Source of the DNA: an uncultured Dyadobacter sp.
GTDB taxonomy: Bacteria > Bacteroidota > Bacteroidia > Cytophagales > Spirosomataceae
Assembly (NCBI GenBank): GCA_946481035.1
Contig: CAMLNK010000089.1
Location: forward strand, 1 to 9,342
Reading direction: 5' to 3'
DNA: 9,342 bases
The notes beneath the pieces were generated by a model. It did not search any database, had not been told where the DNA came from, and saw only the letters and a program-made list of their open reading frames with translations. Position numbers and translations under genes: made by a program. Shown here in pieces: positions 1-7,441 of this stretch (the stretch's first letter is position 1; the number at the start of each line of letters is the position of its first letter).

Positions 1-668
1 TCCACACGATAGCTTACTTCCCCGGGTTCGGCGGCAATCAGTTTCCGGCCTTCGGCGAGTGCTTTGTCAAGATTGTTCTGGCGGAGATAAAGCTGCTGTT
101 TCTGGTGCGTGATCTCTTCGGTCACCCCCATCGATTTTTCCAGCTTGTTGTAAGTATCAATCGCCTTGTCGAATTGGTCGGCAAAAACGTAAACTGCCGC
201 CAGTTCTATTCCGTACTCGATATTTTCGGGATTTTTGGCCACCAAAGTCTCATAAATCTGCGCGGCTTCGGTGTATTTGCGGAGTTTTGCGTAGAGTTCT
301 GCGAGCTGCTGCGAGTAAAAAATATTTTCCTTATCGAGGTCATGCGCCTTTTTCGAAGCATTGACCGCCTCGTCGTATTTTTCGAGTTTGATGAGCGCAG
401 TGGCTACGAGGTAATGTGCGGTGGCGTCCTGCGGGCTCAGGAGTGCGAGCTTTTCAAACACCGGCAATGCACGGTCGGGCTCGTCTTTCATCATAAATTT
501 CATCCCCTCGGTGGCCATCGACTCGCCTTCCAGTCTTGTAAGGACTCCCTCCTCCTTCACTTCCTGTTTGTCACGATCTTTACGGCGCTGGGCATGGGCC
601 GGCGCCATCAGCCAGGAGGCCGATAAGAAGCAAATAAGAAGGGTTATTTTCAAATATCCGGTCCTCAT
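1..668 (-). CDS. Exported tetratricopeptide-repeat protein, 3' end cut off by the window
   Basis: This open frame starts with ATG at 668 and runs off the left edge without a stop, giving 222 visible residues. Residues 1-26 form a signal peptide: a basic start (MRTGYLK), a hydrophobic stretch, then an A-H-A site before QRRK. A charged segment (28-50) follows, then about five helix-turn-helix TPR units from residue 51 onward. These show typical TPR residues: alanine in the second helix, paired Y/A/L positions and a D/P at the turn (for example around 85-118 and 119-152). TPR arrays bind proteins, so a periplasmic scaffold or assembly role is likely, but the partner is unknown. The start is supported by the signal peptide and by a -7-like promoter element about 59 bp upstream. 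The 167-bp gap to the next gene suggests independent transcription. The C-terminal part, which may hold another domain, is not visible. Confidence 0.9.
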   Translation of the reverse strand, partial: MRTGYLKITLLICFLSASWLMAPAHAQRRKDRDKQEVKEEGVLTRLEGESMATEGMKFMMKDEPDRALPVFEKLALLSPQDATAHYLVATALIKLEKYDEAVNASKKAHDLDKENIFYSQQLAELYAKLRKYTEAAQIYETLVAKNPENIEYGIELAAVYVFADQFDKAIDTYNKLEKSMGVTEEITHQKQQLYLRQNNLDKALAEGRKLIAAEPGEVSYRV

Positions 669-726
669 ATTTTGTATCGTGCGCCATCAGTTCGTGTGAC
701 TTGACAGGCTATTTCAGTGTAAATAA

Positions 727-734
727 CAAAGTTA
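727..734 (-). promoter_or_regulatory. Candidate -7 element of the TPR gene promoter
   Basis: On the minus strand this reads TAACTTTG, an exact match to the Bacteroidetes -7 consensus TAnnTTTG. It would place the transcript start roughly 50 nt before the ATG at 668. A TTTG that could serve as the -33 element lies at 760-763, but the spacing of 25 bp is longer than the usual 19-21 bp, so only the -7 part is well supported. The rest of the 669-835 gap is AT-rich and shows no gene or clear terminator. Confidence 0.45.
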
Positions 735-835
735 CCAAATTTTGTCAGTATGCTCTGCCCAAATGTCTTTGCAAATAAGTATACTAACGTGGAAATATAT
801 ATAATCTTATGCCGGAATGGGCAGTTGCACGGCGC

Positions 836-3271
836 CTATCGCACCGAGTAAGCAGATTTTCCAAAACCGGGCAGGCCCGTCGGGCTGAGGGCCTCCACAC
901 GGATGTCTGCCGGGCTCGCGGCATCGGAATGGTAATAGCTCACCCGGGCCTTACCATCGCTACCGGTTTTGAGCATAGGTGCCCAGAAAACCGTCGAACG
1001 GAAATCCGGGTTCGGAGCGGGAGGACTGGTTGGCCCATATTGAGGTGAATAAAACTCTTTCGGGGTGTGAAAGCCGGCGATTTTGGTCACCAAAACGCCC
1101 GGTACAATGTCCTGCGAATAGTCGTAATTCTCATTTCCTCGCTTGGTAAGCACCGCAATAACCCCGTTTCCTCCCCTGCTGCCATATATCGCCGCCGACG
1201 CCCCTTTCAGCACATCGATAGATTCAACATCATACACACTCAGCGACGTGATCAGCTGCTTATCCACCGGCATACCATCCAGTACGAAAAGCGGCTCGCC
1301 TCTGTTGCCTCTTATCGATACTACCGCATTCATCCCCGATCCCATGACCGACACGCCCGCGACGCGGCCTTGCAGCATATCGAGAATGCTCGTATAGCCC
1401 GAAGCCATTTGCGGCGTCACTTTCAGCGTCGCATCGGCCGAATTATAGAGCTTCCGCGAATCGCGCGGGACTTCTTTTTTGGCTTTGATGGTAACTTCCC
1501 GCAGAAGCCGCTCGCGGCTTTCACGGATTCTTCTTGAAATTTCCTGGTCCTGAGCGGCATTTTTGAGGAAATCGGCCATTCGTTGAGCATCGACGGTGAC
1601 CGGCTTGAAAGGAATTTTGACAATAGAAGCGCGTGGCGCATCAAACGGATTGAGCGTAAAAGACAGGTTCTGGTTGCCCTTTTTGTTCATCCCCTGAATG
1701 CGAAGTTGCAGCGAGTCGCTGAATGCCAGATTGTAAATGGTGAAATGGCCGTTGTCGTCCGTTTCGGCCGTCATGAAATTGCTGAGGCTGTCGTTGCTGA
1801 CAAAGAGCGACAATACCGTTTTTTCGGTCAACTTCTTATTGTTCCGCTTCGTATCGCCGTCCAGCGTAATGCCTTGTTCGACGTACCTTTTTGTGGGCGG
1901 AATGGAATCGCTGAGTACATCTTCCCATTTGAAGCGCGTCCAGCCGTGGGTCATCATCAGATAGTCGAGATGAATTTTGCGGTTCGATTTTGTGGGGTCG
2001 AAATAGTAGGCAGGTTGTTCGACAATACCTTTTAAATCAGAAGATAACAACAAGTAGGAAGCGATGTTTTGCTCGAATGGCTGCTGCAAGATCTGGCCGG
2101 CGTCGGTTACCGATAATGAAAGATTCGCTTCCACAGGCTTGCCGGCCGAGTCGGTAACGGACACCTCCACGTCGACTTTTTCGCGCGGCTTGTACTCCGC
2201 TTTCGAAGGCTTGACTTGCACGTGCAGGTTTCTGGAATGGTTTATAAATACGAGCCGTTCGCAAACGGGTTTGTTGGCCTCGTCGAAAAGCGTAAGATGG
2301 GTAATACCGTCCGGCAAATCCGTGGTCGGCAGCTGCATCATCAATCCGCGGTTACCGATTTTCCCGTTCGCTACAAATGCGACGATACCTCGTGCGTGAC
2401 CTACGACATGAACCGGTATTTCGCTTTTTCCGGGAATTTTCGCGTATGCTATCACTCTCATTTTAAGCGGATTAGAAAGGTTGTCGACCACCATCGTGAA
2501 CCCGGTATCTTGAACTTTCGGAAATGCGAAAGGGCTCACTTTCCCACTGGCTTCCCTGATAAATGCCCGGTACGACTCGCCCGTTTTCGGCGCAAACTGA
2601 AACCGGCCCATTCCCAGGTGCTCGCTTTTGAATGACGCCACGGTGTCGCCGCTTTGGGCGAGCACGAAGCCTGTAACCTCTTGTCCCAGACCGGCCTCAT
2701 TCACGGCTTTGAAAGCGACGCGTGTGTTGATATCGGCTACCAGTTGTCCGCCCTCCGGGAAAAATTGCAGGTCGATCTTACCGGTAGGGGCATCAGCGGT
2801 CGTATTTTCTTCATAATTAAATACATAGATATTCTTTTGAAAGAAGAAATCGTCGGAAGCATTGCGCATCCAGTTGGTGTAGGCACGGATTGAGTAGGCG
2901 CCGGGCGTGAGCGAATCGGAGAGAACGAACTGTCCGTGACCGACACCGCCGGTCATTTGTACACGTTTCAATGCCGCATTTTTGCCTGAGCGCTGCTCGA
3001 TCAGGTCCACGTAGAGGAGGTTGCTGGCGCTGTCGGCCAGGTGCAGCGAGCCTTCGGTGAGGTATGCCTTGAACCAGAGCGTGTCCCCCGTCACATAATA
3101 GGGCTTATCGAGGTGCAGGTAGGCTTTTTCGACTGGTAATGTGCCGCGGTATTTATTTAATTTGTTGGAAATGAATTGAATAAAATCGTCTTCCGACCAT
3201 TGGAACGCTGTGATGAGGAAGGTAATGGCGGCAAGTAATGCATAGTTGATGAAGTTCTTTTTCCACGGCAT
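836..3271 (-). CDS. Macroglobulin-like protein with a TonB plug domain but no beta-barrel
   Basis: The protein has 811 residues. Residues 8-24 are a hydrophobic export signal or anchor with no lipobox. Residues 42-150 (from LPVEKAYLHLDKPYYVTGDT) resemble the MG2 domain of alpha-2-macroglobulins. Residues 350-394 repeat the macroglobulin pattern (EYKPREKVDVEVSVTD, then LSLSVTD). No CGEQ thioester is present and the only cysteine is C337. The motif MMTHGWTRFKWEDVL (439-453) is typical of these Bacteroidetes proteins. Residues 588-600 look like the segment that precedes SusC plugs. Residues 603-712 are a TonB-dependent receptor plug (SIRGNRGEPLFVLDGMPV, then IDVLKGASAAIYGSRGGNGV). Only 99 residues follow, so there is no 22-strand barrel; the tail looks like another beta-sandwich. 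The location is probably periplasm or outer-membrane face and the role is unknown. It lies 58 bp after the permease gene on the same strand and may share its transcript. No Shine-Dalgarno sequence is seen. Confidence 0.88.
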   Translation of the reverse strand: MPWKKNFINYALLAAITFLITAFQWSEDDFIQFISNKLNKYRGTLPVEKAYLHLDKPYYVTGDTLWFKAYLTEGSLHLADSASNLLYVDLIEQRSGKNAALKRVQMTGGVGHGQFVLSDSLTPGAYSIRAYTNWMRNASDDFFFQKNIYVFNYEENTTADAPTGKIDLQFFPEGGQLVADINTRVAFKAVNEAGLGQEVTGFVLAQSGDTVASFKSEHLGMGRFQFAPKTGESYRAFIREASGKVSPFAFPKVQDTGFTMVVDNLSNPLKMRVIAYAKIPGKSEIPVHVVGHARGIVAFVANGKIGNRGLMMQLPTTDLPDGITHLTLFDEANKPVCERLVFINHSRNLHVQVKPSKAEYKPREKVDVEVSVTDSAGKPVEANLSLSVTDAGQILQQPFEQNIASYLLLSSDLKGIVEQPAYYFDPTKSNRKIHLDYLMMTHGWTRFKWEDVLSDSIPPTKRYVEQGITLDGDTKRNNKKLTEKTVLSLFVSNDSLSNFMTAETDDNGHFTIYNLAFSDSLQLRIQGMNKKGNQNLSFTLNPFDAPRASIVKIPFKPVTVDAQRMADFLKNAAQDQEISRRIRESRERLLREVTIKAKKEVPRDSRKLYNSADATLKVTPQMASGYTSILDMLQGRVAGVSVMGSGMNAVVSIRGNRGEPLFVLDGMPVDKQLITSLSVYDVESIDVLKGASAAIYGSRGGNGVIAVLTKRGNENYDYSQDIVPGVLVTKIAGFHTPKEFYSPQYGPTSPPAPNPDFRSTVFWAPMLKTGSDGKARVSYYHSDAASPADIRVEALSPTGLPGFGKSAYSVR

Positions 3272-3329
3272 ATCGTTAAGGAGATTTGTTATATATGCAA
3301 TTTACCTAAAATAAACTTGCAAAATAATT

Positions 3330-4664
3330 CTACTTATTCAACTTACTAACCAGCAAATAGACCGGATAACTTATCACAAGGAACAGCAGCGCATATTGGC
3401 TGCTCGGCAAGTCCTGTATAATGGCACCGACCAGGAAAGCGATCGAGAGAATAAGCATTAAAACGGGCAGAAAAGGGTAGGCGGGGACCTTCCACGGCCT
3501 TGGCAGGTGCGGTTCTTTCTTCCGCAGCGCTAACAGGGAGGCAAATCCCGACGTGTAACCCAATACGAAAAAGAACGTCGCGATGTCCGACAGCTTTTCC
3601 GTGGCATCTTTTCCGATGAGAATCAATGTAATGGCCACCGTCGAGGTAATCAACATCGCTACCGCCGGCGTGCCTCCCTGGTTGACGGTAACGCCCGATT
3701 TGAGGAAAAGTCCATCGCGGCTCATCGAGTAAAGAACGCGCGGGTTGAACAACAGCTGCGCATTGACGATGCCGAGGATGGAAATCATGAGGAACAAGGT
3801 TACGATTTTGCCTGAACCCGCGCCGAAAATCAGGGTAATGGCATCGGCGGCGGCCAGTTTCGATTGCGCGAGCTGGTCCATTGGCAGCACATGGAGGATG
3901 GCGAGGTTGCAAAGCAGGTAAATGGCGATGATCACCAAAACGCCCCCGATCATCGATTTAGGCAGGTTTTTGGATGGATCACGGTCTTCCTCGGAAAAAT
4001 AGGCCGCGGTATGCCAGCCGTCGTAGGTGTAAAATATGGCCTGCAAAGAGAATACAACCGGTGCTATCCATGAACCCGTTTCGATGATTTTGCTGGTAGT
4101 TACCTGTGCCTCTTCCACAGTTACCTCATTTCCATACAAATAACAAACCGCTACAAATGCGAAGAGCCCGATCCCCTTCAGCAAGCTCATGATATTCTGA
4201 AAACTGCTGGCCAATGCGAGCCCGATCCAGTGAATAACCGTGAGCGCCAGCAGGATAGCCGCCGCCACATACGACTCGTACCCGGCCAGGGAAGGGATGA
4301 GGAGCGCCAGGTATTCGCTCATTGTGTACACTCCGAAACCAAGCGCCGAGCAGGTGCCGAGCCAGCTGTTGATCCCCACTACAAAACCGGCGTAGTTCCC
4401 GAACGCACGCTGTGCATACACGTACCACGCGCCCGCCCGCGGGACCGACGTGCCGAGCTCGATCGTGCACAAAGTGCCGAGAAAGGCATAAAGGCTCACC
4501 CCGATCCACAAAGCCATGATCAGTCCCGGATCGCCGAGCTGCGCGGCAATGGGGCCCGGCTTGCGGAGAATGCCGGTACCGATAGTGCCGCCGACGGTCA
4601 CCGCGACGCCGAATCCGACGCCCAGGATCTTGAAAAGTTCGTTTCGGGTAGAAGGTTGCTGCAT
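3330..4664 (-). CDS. APC-family amino acid permease (LAT/SteT-like)
   Basis: The chosen frame gives 444 residues and about 12 membrane helices. Helix 1 carries the family motif GGTIGTGI (25-32), whose unwound glycine-rich stretch binds the substrate's amino and carboxyl groups. A later segment, YTYDGWHTAAYFSEEDRDP, matches the LAT/SteT signature (AYDGWN ... EE ... NP). Proteins of this type take up or exchange neutral amino acids across the inner membrane; the exact substrate cannot be read from the sequence. The frame is open to an ATG at 4745, which would add 27 polar residues. I prefer 4664 because the longer form would consume most of the divergent promoter region, and a -7-like element lies at 4688-4695. 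The gene is divergent from the LytS/LytTR pair, which may regulate it. The macroglobulin/TonB-plug gene follows 58 bp downstream. Confidence 0.9.
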   Translation of the reverse strand: MQQPSTRNELFKILGVGFGVAVTVGGTIGTGILRKPGPIAAQLGDPGLIMALWIGVSLYAFLGTLCTIELGTSVPRAGAWYVYAQRAFGNYAGFVVGINSWLGTCSALGFGVYTMSEYLALLIPSLAGYESYVAAAILLALTVIHWIGLALASSFQNIMSLLKGIGLFAFVAVCYLYGNEVTVEEAQVTTSKIIETGSWIAPVVFSLQAIFYTYDGWHTAAYFSEEDRDPSKNLPKSMIGGVLVIIAIYLLCNLAILHVLPMDQLAQSKLAAADAITLIFGAGSGKIVTLFLMISILGIVNAQLLFNPRVLYSMSRDGLFLKSGVTVNQGGTPAVAMLITSTVAITLILIGKDATEKLSDIATFFFVLGYTSGFASLLALRKKEPHLPRPWKVPAYPFLPVLMLILSIAFLVGAIIQDLPSSQYALLFLVISYPVYLLVSKLNK

Positions 4665-4687
4665 GGAGCGGAGTGAAATGTGCTTTT

Positions 4688-4695
4688 CGAAAATA
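4688..4695 (-). promoter_or_regulatory. Candidate -7 element of the permease promoter
   Basis: On the minus strand this reads TATTTTCG, one mismatch from TAnnTTTG. It would give a leader of roughly 17 nt before the ATG at 4664. It is part of a longer minus-strand string CCTATTTTCG, which mirrors CCTATCTTCG on the plus strand at 4719-4728. No clear TTTG -33 element sits at the usual distance. Confidence 0.35.
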
Positions 4696-4713
4696 GGAAA
4701 CTTTTTCTGAATG

Positions 4714-4757
4714 TAACTCCTATCTTCGCCATCAAATACAAGCATAACTTCCTATCT
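4714..4757. repeat. Direct repeat TAACT(T)CCTATCT in the divergent promoter region
   Basis: Two near-identical copies lie at 4714-4725 (TAACTCCTATCT) and 4745-4757 (TAACTTCCTATCT), offset by 31-32 bp, about three helical turns. The core CCTAT also occurs inverted at 4693-4697. The first copy overlaps the presumed -7 element of the kinase operon and the second ends 13 bp before its ATG. This spacing suits a pair of regulator sites, possibly for the neighbouring LytTR protein. However, the copies match the general LytTR consensus only around a GTT core on the minus strand, and the offset is longer than the usual 21-23 bp. Confidence 0.45.
4721..4728 (+). promoter_or_regulatory. Candidate -7 element of the kinase-regulator operon promoter
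   Basis: The sequence TATCTTCG (followed by C) differs at one position from the Bacteroidetes -7 consensus TAnnTTTG. It predicts a transcript start near 4735 and a leader of about 36 nt before the ATG at 4771. A convincing TTTG -33 element is absent, which could mean that activation by a regulator is needed. Confidence 0.4.
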
Positions 4758-4770
4758 GCATCGCACCGCC

Positions 4771-5886
4771 ATGTTTAGGGCCAAGAACCTTTGGATCATT
4801 CATTTGCTGGGGTGGGTATTGTTCATGAGCCTGCCGCTCACGATCGTTTCGCGCGAGCCAGGTGCCGATTTTCCGGTCATGGTGTTGAAATCGGGCTGGT
4901 TCTGGCTGTTTTTCCTGGTGTATGCGGCATTGTTTTACGGCAATTGGCTGGTACTCGTCCCGAAACTGTATTTGAGGCAGCATTACGTGGCTTATGCCGC
5001 AGTGTTCGTGGGGCTGCTGGTGCTGATCTATTTTTCCCAACCATTTGAAAAGCTCATATTCAGGAAGTTTGGGCAGGAGCAGGGTAGGGAACCGAGGCCC
5101 GAACCACCGCGCGAGGGGTTTCGGGAGGGAAGGCCGCCGGGCCCGCCTCCGGGAATGGAACCACGCCCGATGCCGGGCCCTGTGCGTGAACGAGCGGTGG
5201 ATTTCGTCAGCTTAACGCTCTTTATCGTCGTTTGGGCTGTGGCTATGGCGATCCGCATTTCACGGGAATGGCGGCAATCGGAGCGGCGGGCGATCCTTTC
5301 CGAGGCCGAAAAGGCGCATGCTGAGCTATCGTTTTTCAAAGCGCAGATCAACCCGCATTTTCTTTTTAATACCCTCAATAACATTTATGCGCTGGCGGTA
5401 GGCAGCAGCACGCATACCGCGCCGAGCATTCTCAAACTCTCGCAAATGATGCGGTACATTACCGAAGAGGCGACAGAAAACTACGTCCCGCTGGAAGATG
5501 AGCTCGCCTGCCTGGAAAATTATGTGGAGCTGCAAAAATTGCGGTTGAATGCCAAAACCATCCTGGATTTCAGCGTCAAAGGCCAACCGGAAGGCATTAG
5601 AATTGCACCGTTGATCCTGATGACTTTCGTAGAAAATGCATTTAAATATGGCGTAAGCAACCACCGGGAGTCGGTCATTCGTATTGCGGTAGAGGTAGGG
5701 GGAAAAGACATTCAATTTTTTTGTCAAAACCGCATTATCGAGCGCAAAAGGGATGACGACCGCACAGGTGTAGGCATTTTGAATACCAAAAAACGGCTGG
5801 ATTTGCTTTATAGCGACTCTTACGACCTCGGTATCCGCAACGACGGGGAGGTTTTTACAGTGAATCTTAAACTCCCGGAGCGATGA
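4771..5886 (+). CDS. LytS/YehU-type sensor histidine kinase
   Basis: The protein has 371 residues. Four membrane helices are visible (about 8-26, 43-62, 72-89 and 145-161). A proline- and arginine-rich segment (about 105-140) lies between helices 3 and 4. After a short coiled linker (165-188), the His_kinase domain carries the phospho-acceptor motif INPHFLFN with H196. The ATPase part follows: N-box ENAFKYG (288-294) and G-box TGVGILN (332-338). This is the LytS/YpdA/YehU class, which lacks the usual HisKA domain and passes phosphate to LytTR regulators. There is no PAS, GAF or large periplasmic sensor, so the signal is probably sensed by the membrane part or the linker. The stop overlaps the start of the response regulator by 4 nt (ATGA), so the two are translated together. 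It is divergent from the amino acid permease. Confidence 0.94.
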   Translation: MFRAKNLWIIHLLGWVLFMSLPLTIVSREPGADFPVMVLKSGWFWLFFLVYAALFYGNWLVLVPKLYLRQHYVAYAAVFVGLLVLIYFSQPFEKLIFRKFGQEQGREPRPEPPREGFREGRPPGPPPGMEPRPMPGPVRERAVDFVSLTLFIVVWAVAMAIRISREWRQSERRAILSEAEKAHAELSFFKAQINPHFLFNTLNNIYALAVGSSTHTAPSILKLSQMMRYITEEATENYVPLEDELACLENYVELQKLRLNAKTILDFSVKGQPEGIRIAPLILMTFVENAFKYGVSNHRESVIRIAVEVGGKDIQFFCQNRIIERKRDDDRTGVGILNTKKRLDLLYSDSYDLGIRNDGEVFTVNLKLPER

Positions 5887-6578
5887 AATGCGTAATTATT
5901 GATGATGAGCCGCTCGCGCTAAGCATTCTCGAAAAATACATTGCCGCATTTCCGGTGCTCGAACTCGTCGGAACATTCGACGATGCGATCGAAGGCGGGC
6001 GGTTTCTGAAAGCCAATGCGGTCGATTTGCTTTTTATCGATATCAATATGCCTGATTTGACCGGTTTGGAGCTCGTTGCGAGGCTGGAAACCAGGCCGAT
6101 GGTGATTTTTACGACCGCCCACAAGAAATTTGCATTCGAGGGATTTGAGCTGGAAGCGGTGGATTATCTGCTGAAACCAATTACGATCGAACGATTCGAA
6201 AAGGCGGTGCAAAAGGCTGCGGAACGTTTTGAGCTGAAAAAGCCGCGGCAAAATGAGGAGTCTATCGTGGTCCGTTCGGAGTATAAGGTGATTAAGATTG
6301 CATTGAATGACATTGCGTACATCGAAGGAATGGAGGACTATATTAAGATCCATTTGCTGAGCTCGCGGCACCCGGTCATGACGCTGATGTCGCTGAAAGG
6401 TATTCTTGAAAATTTGCCTGAAAGCGGGTTCAGCAGGATACACCGCAGTTATATCGTGCCGAATTTGCAGGTGAAATCCATTCAGAATAAGAAAGTTAAG
6501 CTTTTGTCGGGTGCTGAATTGCCGGTAAGCGACAGTTATGTCGATTTTATCGAAAAATGGAAGAACGACCAGGCCTGA
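5883..6578 (+). CDS. LytTR-family response regulator
   Basis: The protein has 231 residues in two domains. The receiver (1-115) has the acidic pair D7/D8, phospho-acceptor D53 in LFIDINMPDLTG, the switch threonine in FTTA (77-78) and K98 in LLKPI. The LytTR DNA-binding domain (about 126-228) ends with the signature FSRIHRSYIVP (183-193) and a PVSDSY segment. When phosphorylated by the adjacent kinase it should bind paired direct repeats in promoters. Its ATG overlaps the kinase stop by 4 nt, showing translational coupling. The nearest plausible targets are the divergent permease promoter and its own operon promoter, where a direct repeat is seen. The following 122 bp contain only a weak 6-bp stem with no T-run, so no terminator could be assigned. 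Confidence 0.95.
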   Translation: MKCVIIDDEPLALSILEKYIAAFPVLELVGTFDDAIEGGRFLKANAVDLLFIDINMPDLTGLELVARLETRPMVIFTTAHKKFAFEGFELEAVDYLLKPITIERFEKAVQKAAERFELKKPRQNEESIVVRSEYKVIKIALNDIAYIEGMEDYIKIHLLSSRHPVMTLMSLKGILENLPESGFSRIHRSYIVPNLQVKSIQNKKVKLLSGAELPVSDSYVDFIEKWKNDQA

Positions 6579-6700
6579 TTTTGGAAAAACGGCTGATTCA
6601 CCGGTAAAAAAGGGCCGTTGACCGACACATTCCACCTGTTCCGCAACAAAGGGTGAAGCGAATACGATAATGTATTTAAACTCACAGAACTGCTGCAATT

Positions 6701-7441
6701 ATGGAACGCAAAGAATTTTTGAAAAGGGGATTTTCAGCATTGGGCTTCGCTGCTATCGTCCCGATGATCAGCTGCTCGAACGATACTGTCGACCCCGCGG
6801 ATACCTCTACCGATACAACCGGGTCTACATCCGGCAGTACCTCCGGCTCCACATCGGGAACCTGCACCGCGACGGCCTCCGAAACGGAAGGGCCATTCCC
6901 GACCAAATCGCCCGCCAGCCTGGTTTCCAATGACATTACTTCCGATCGTTCGGGGACAAAGCTAACGGTCAAAATCACCATTCAGGACAAGAATAACAGC
7001 TGCGAAGGCCTGGAAGGAGCATTGGTGGATATCTGGCATTGCGACGCGACCGGCAATTACTCGGAATACGGCGGTACCGGCATGCAGTCGACCAACTACA
7101 CCAGCGTACATTTCCTCCGCGGCCGCCAAACGACCGATTCCGAAGGCTTAGTGACCTTCACGAGCATTTATCCGGGCTGGTACTCGGGCCGCGCGGTGCA
7201 CATTCACGTACACGTGTATAATGCGAGCGGGAAGTCGTTATTGGTAACGCAAATCGCATTTCCGGAAGACATCAGCAAGGTTGTCTTTGCGCAGGGCGTG
7301 TACGCGAGCCACGGCCAGGCCGACACAACCAATGCGAAGGATAACGTATTCGGAGACGGCGTAAGTACCGAACTCTCTACCGTCACCGGCAGTGTTTCCG
7401 CAGGATATGTGCTGACGCATGCGATTGTGGTAAGTGCCTAA
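6701..7441 (+). CDS. Exported lipoprotein-type intradiol ring-cleavage dioxygenase
   Basis: The protein has 246 residues. The N-terminus has a Tat-like start (ERKEFLKRG), a hydrophobic core and a lipobox-like PMISC with C25, suggesting a membrane-anchored lipoprotein. A flexible Thr/Ser/Gly linker (about 34-54) contains three GSTS units. The catalytic domain (about 58-246) is of the catechol/protocatechuate dioxygenase C-terminal type. It has TEGPFP (62-67), DIWHCDATGNY (110-120) and YPGWYSGRAVHIHV (157-170). By alignment with protocatechuate 3,4-dioxygenase the Fe(III) ligands are Y120, Y157, H167 and H169, with R164 in the active-site arginine position. All ligands are present, so activity is likely: O2-dependent opening of a catechol-type ring between its hydroxyls. 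The substrate is unknown. Cell-envelope placement suggests action on external phenolics. The gene is followed directly by a terminator. Confidence 0.9.
   Translation: MERKEFLKRGFSALGFAAIVPMISCSNDTVDPADTSTDTTGSTSGSTSGSTSGTCTATASETEGPFPTKSPASLVSNDITSDRSGTKLTVKITIQDKNNSCEGLEGALVDIWHCDATGNYSEYGGTGMQSTNYTSVHFLRGRQTTDSEGLVTFTSIYPGWYSGRAVHIHVHVYNASGKSLLVTQIAFPEDISKVVFAQGVYASHGQADTTNAKDNVFGDGVSTELSTVTGSVSAGYVLTHAIVVSA
6821..6856 (+). repeat. Three 12-nt repeats encoding the GSTS linker
   Basis: Three successive 12-nt units (6821-6832, 6833-6844, 6845-6856) each encode Gly-Ser-Thr-Ser within the dioxygenase linker. Synonymous codons differ between units (TCT, AGT and TCC for the first serine; ACA and ACC for threonine). 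The repeat is therefore kept mainly at protein level and is not a fresh slippage product. Confidence 0.75.

Noticed and set aside
105..626. Plus-strand open frame of 173 codons
   Set aside because: It is antisense to the TPR protein, whose signal peptide and repeats are convincing. The plus frame shows no domain.
3272..3329. Promoter between the permease and the macroglobulin/TonB-plug gene
   Set aside because: A TTTG and a weak TAAATTGC are present on the minus strand, but their spacing (15 bp) and match to the consensus are poor. Co-transcription with the permease is as likely.
4665..4745. Longer permease reading frame starting at 4745
   Set aside because: The extra 27 residues are polar and unlike the family N-terminus, and they would cover the -7-like element and most of the divergent promoter region. 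The start at 4664 fits family length better.
6588..6619. Possible terminator after the response regulator (AACGGC ... GCCGTT)
   Set aside because: The stem is only 6 bp with a 20-nt loop and no T-run follows.
5919..6698. Long open frame (259 codons) on the minus strand opposite the response regulator
   Set aside because: It has no recognisable domain and an unusual composition rich in F, R, H and Q, and it lies antisense to a clearly coding gene. It is a shadow frame.
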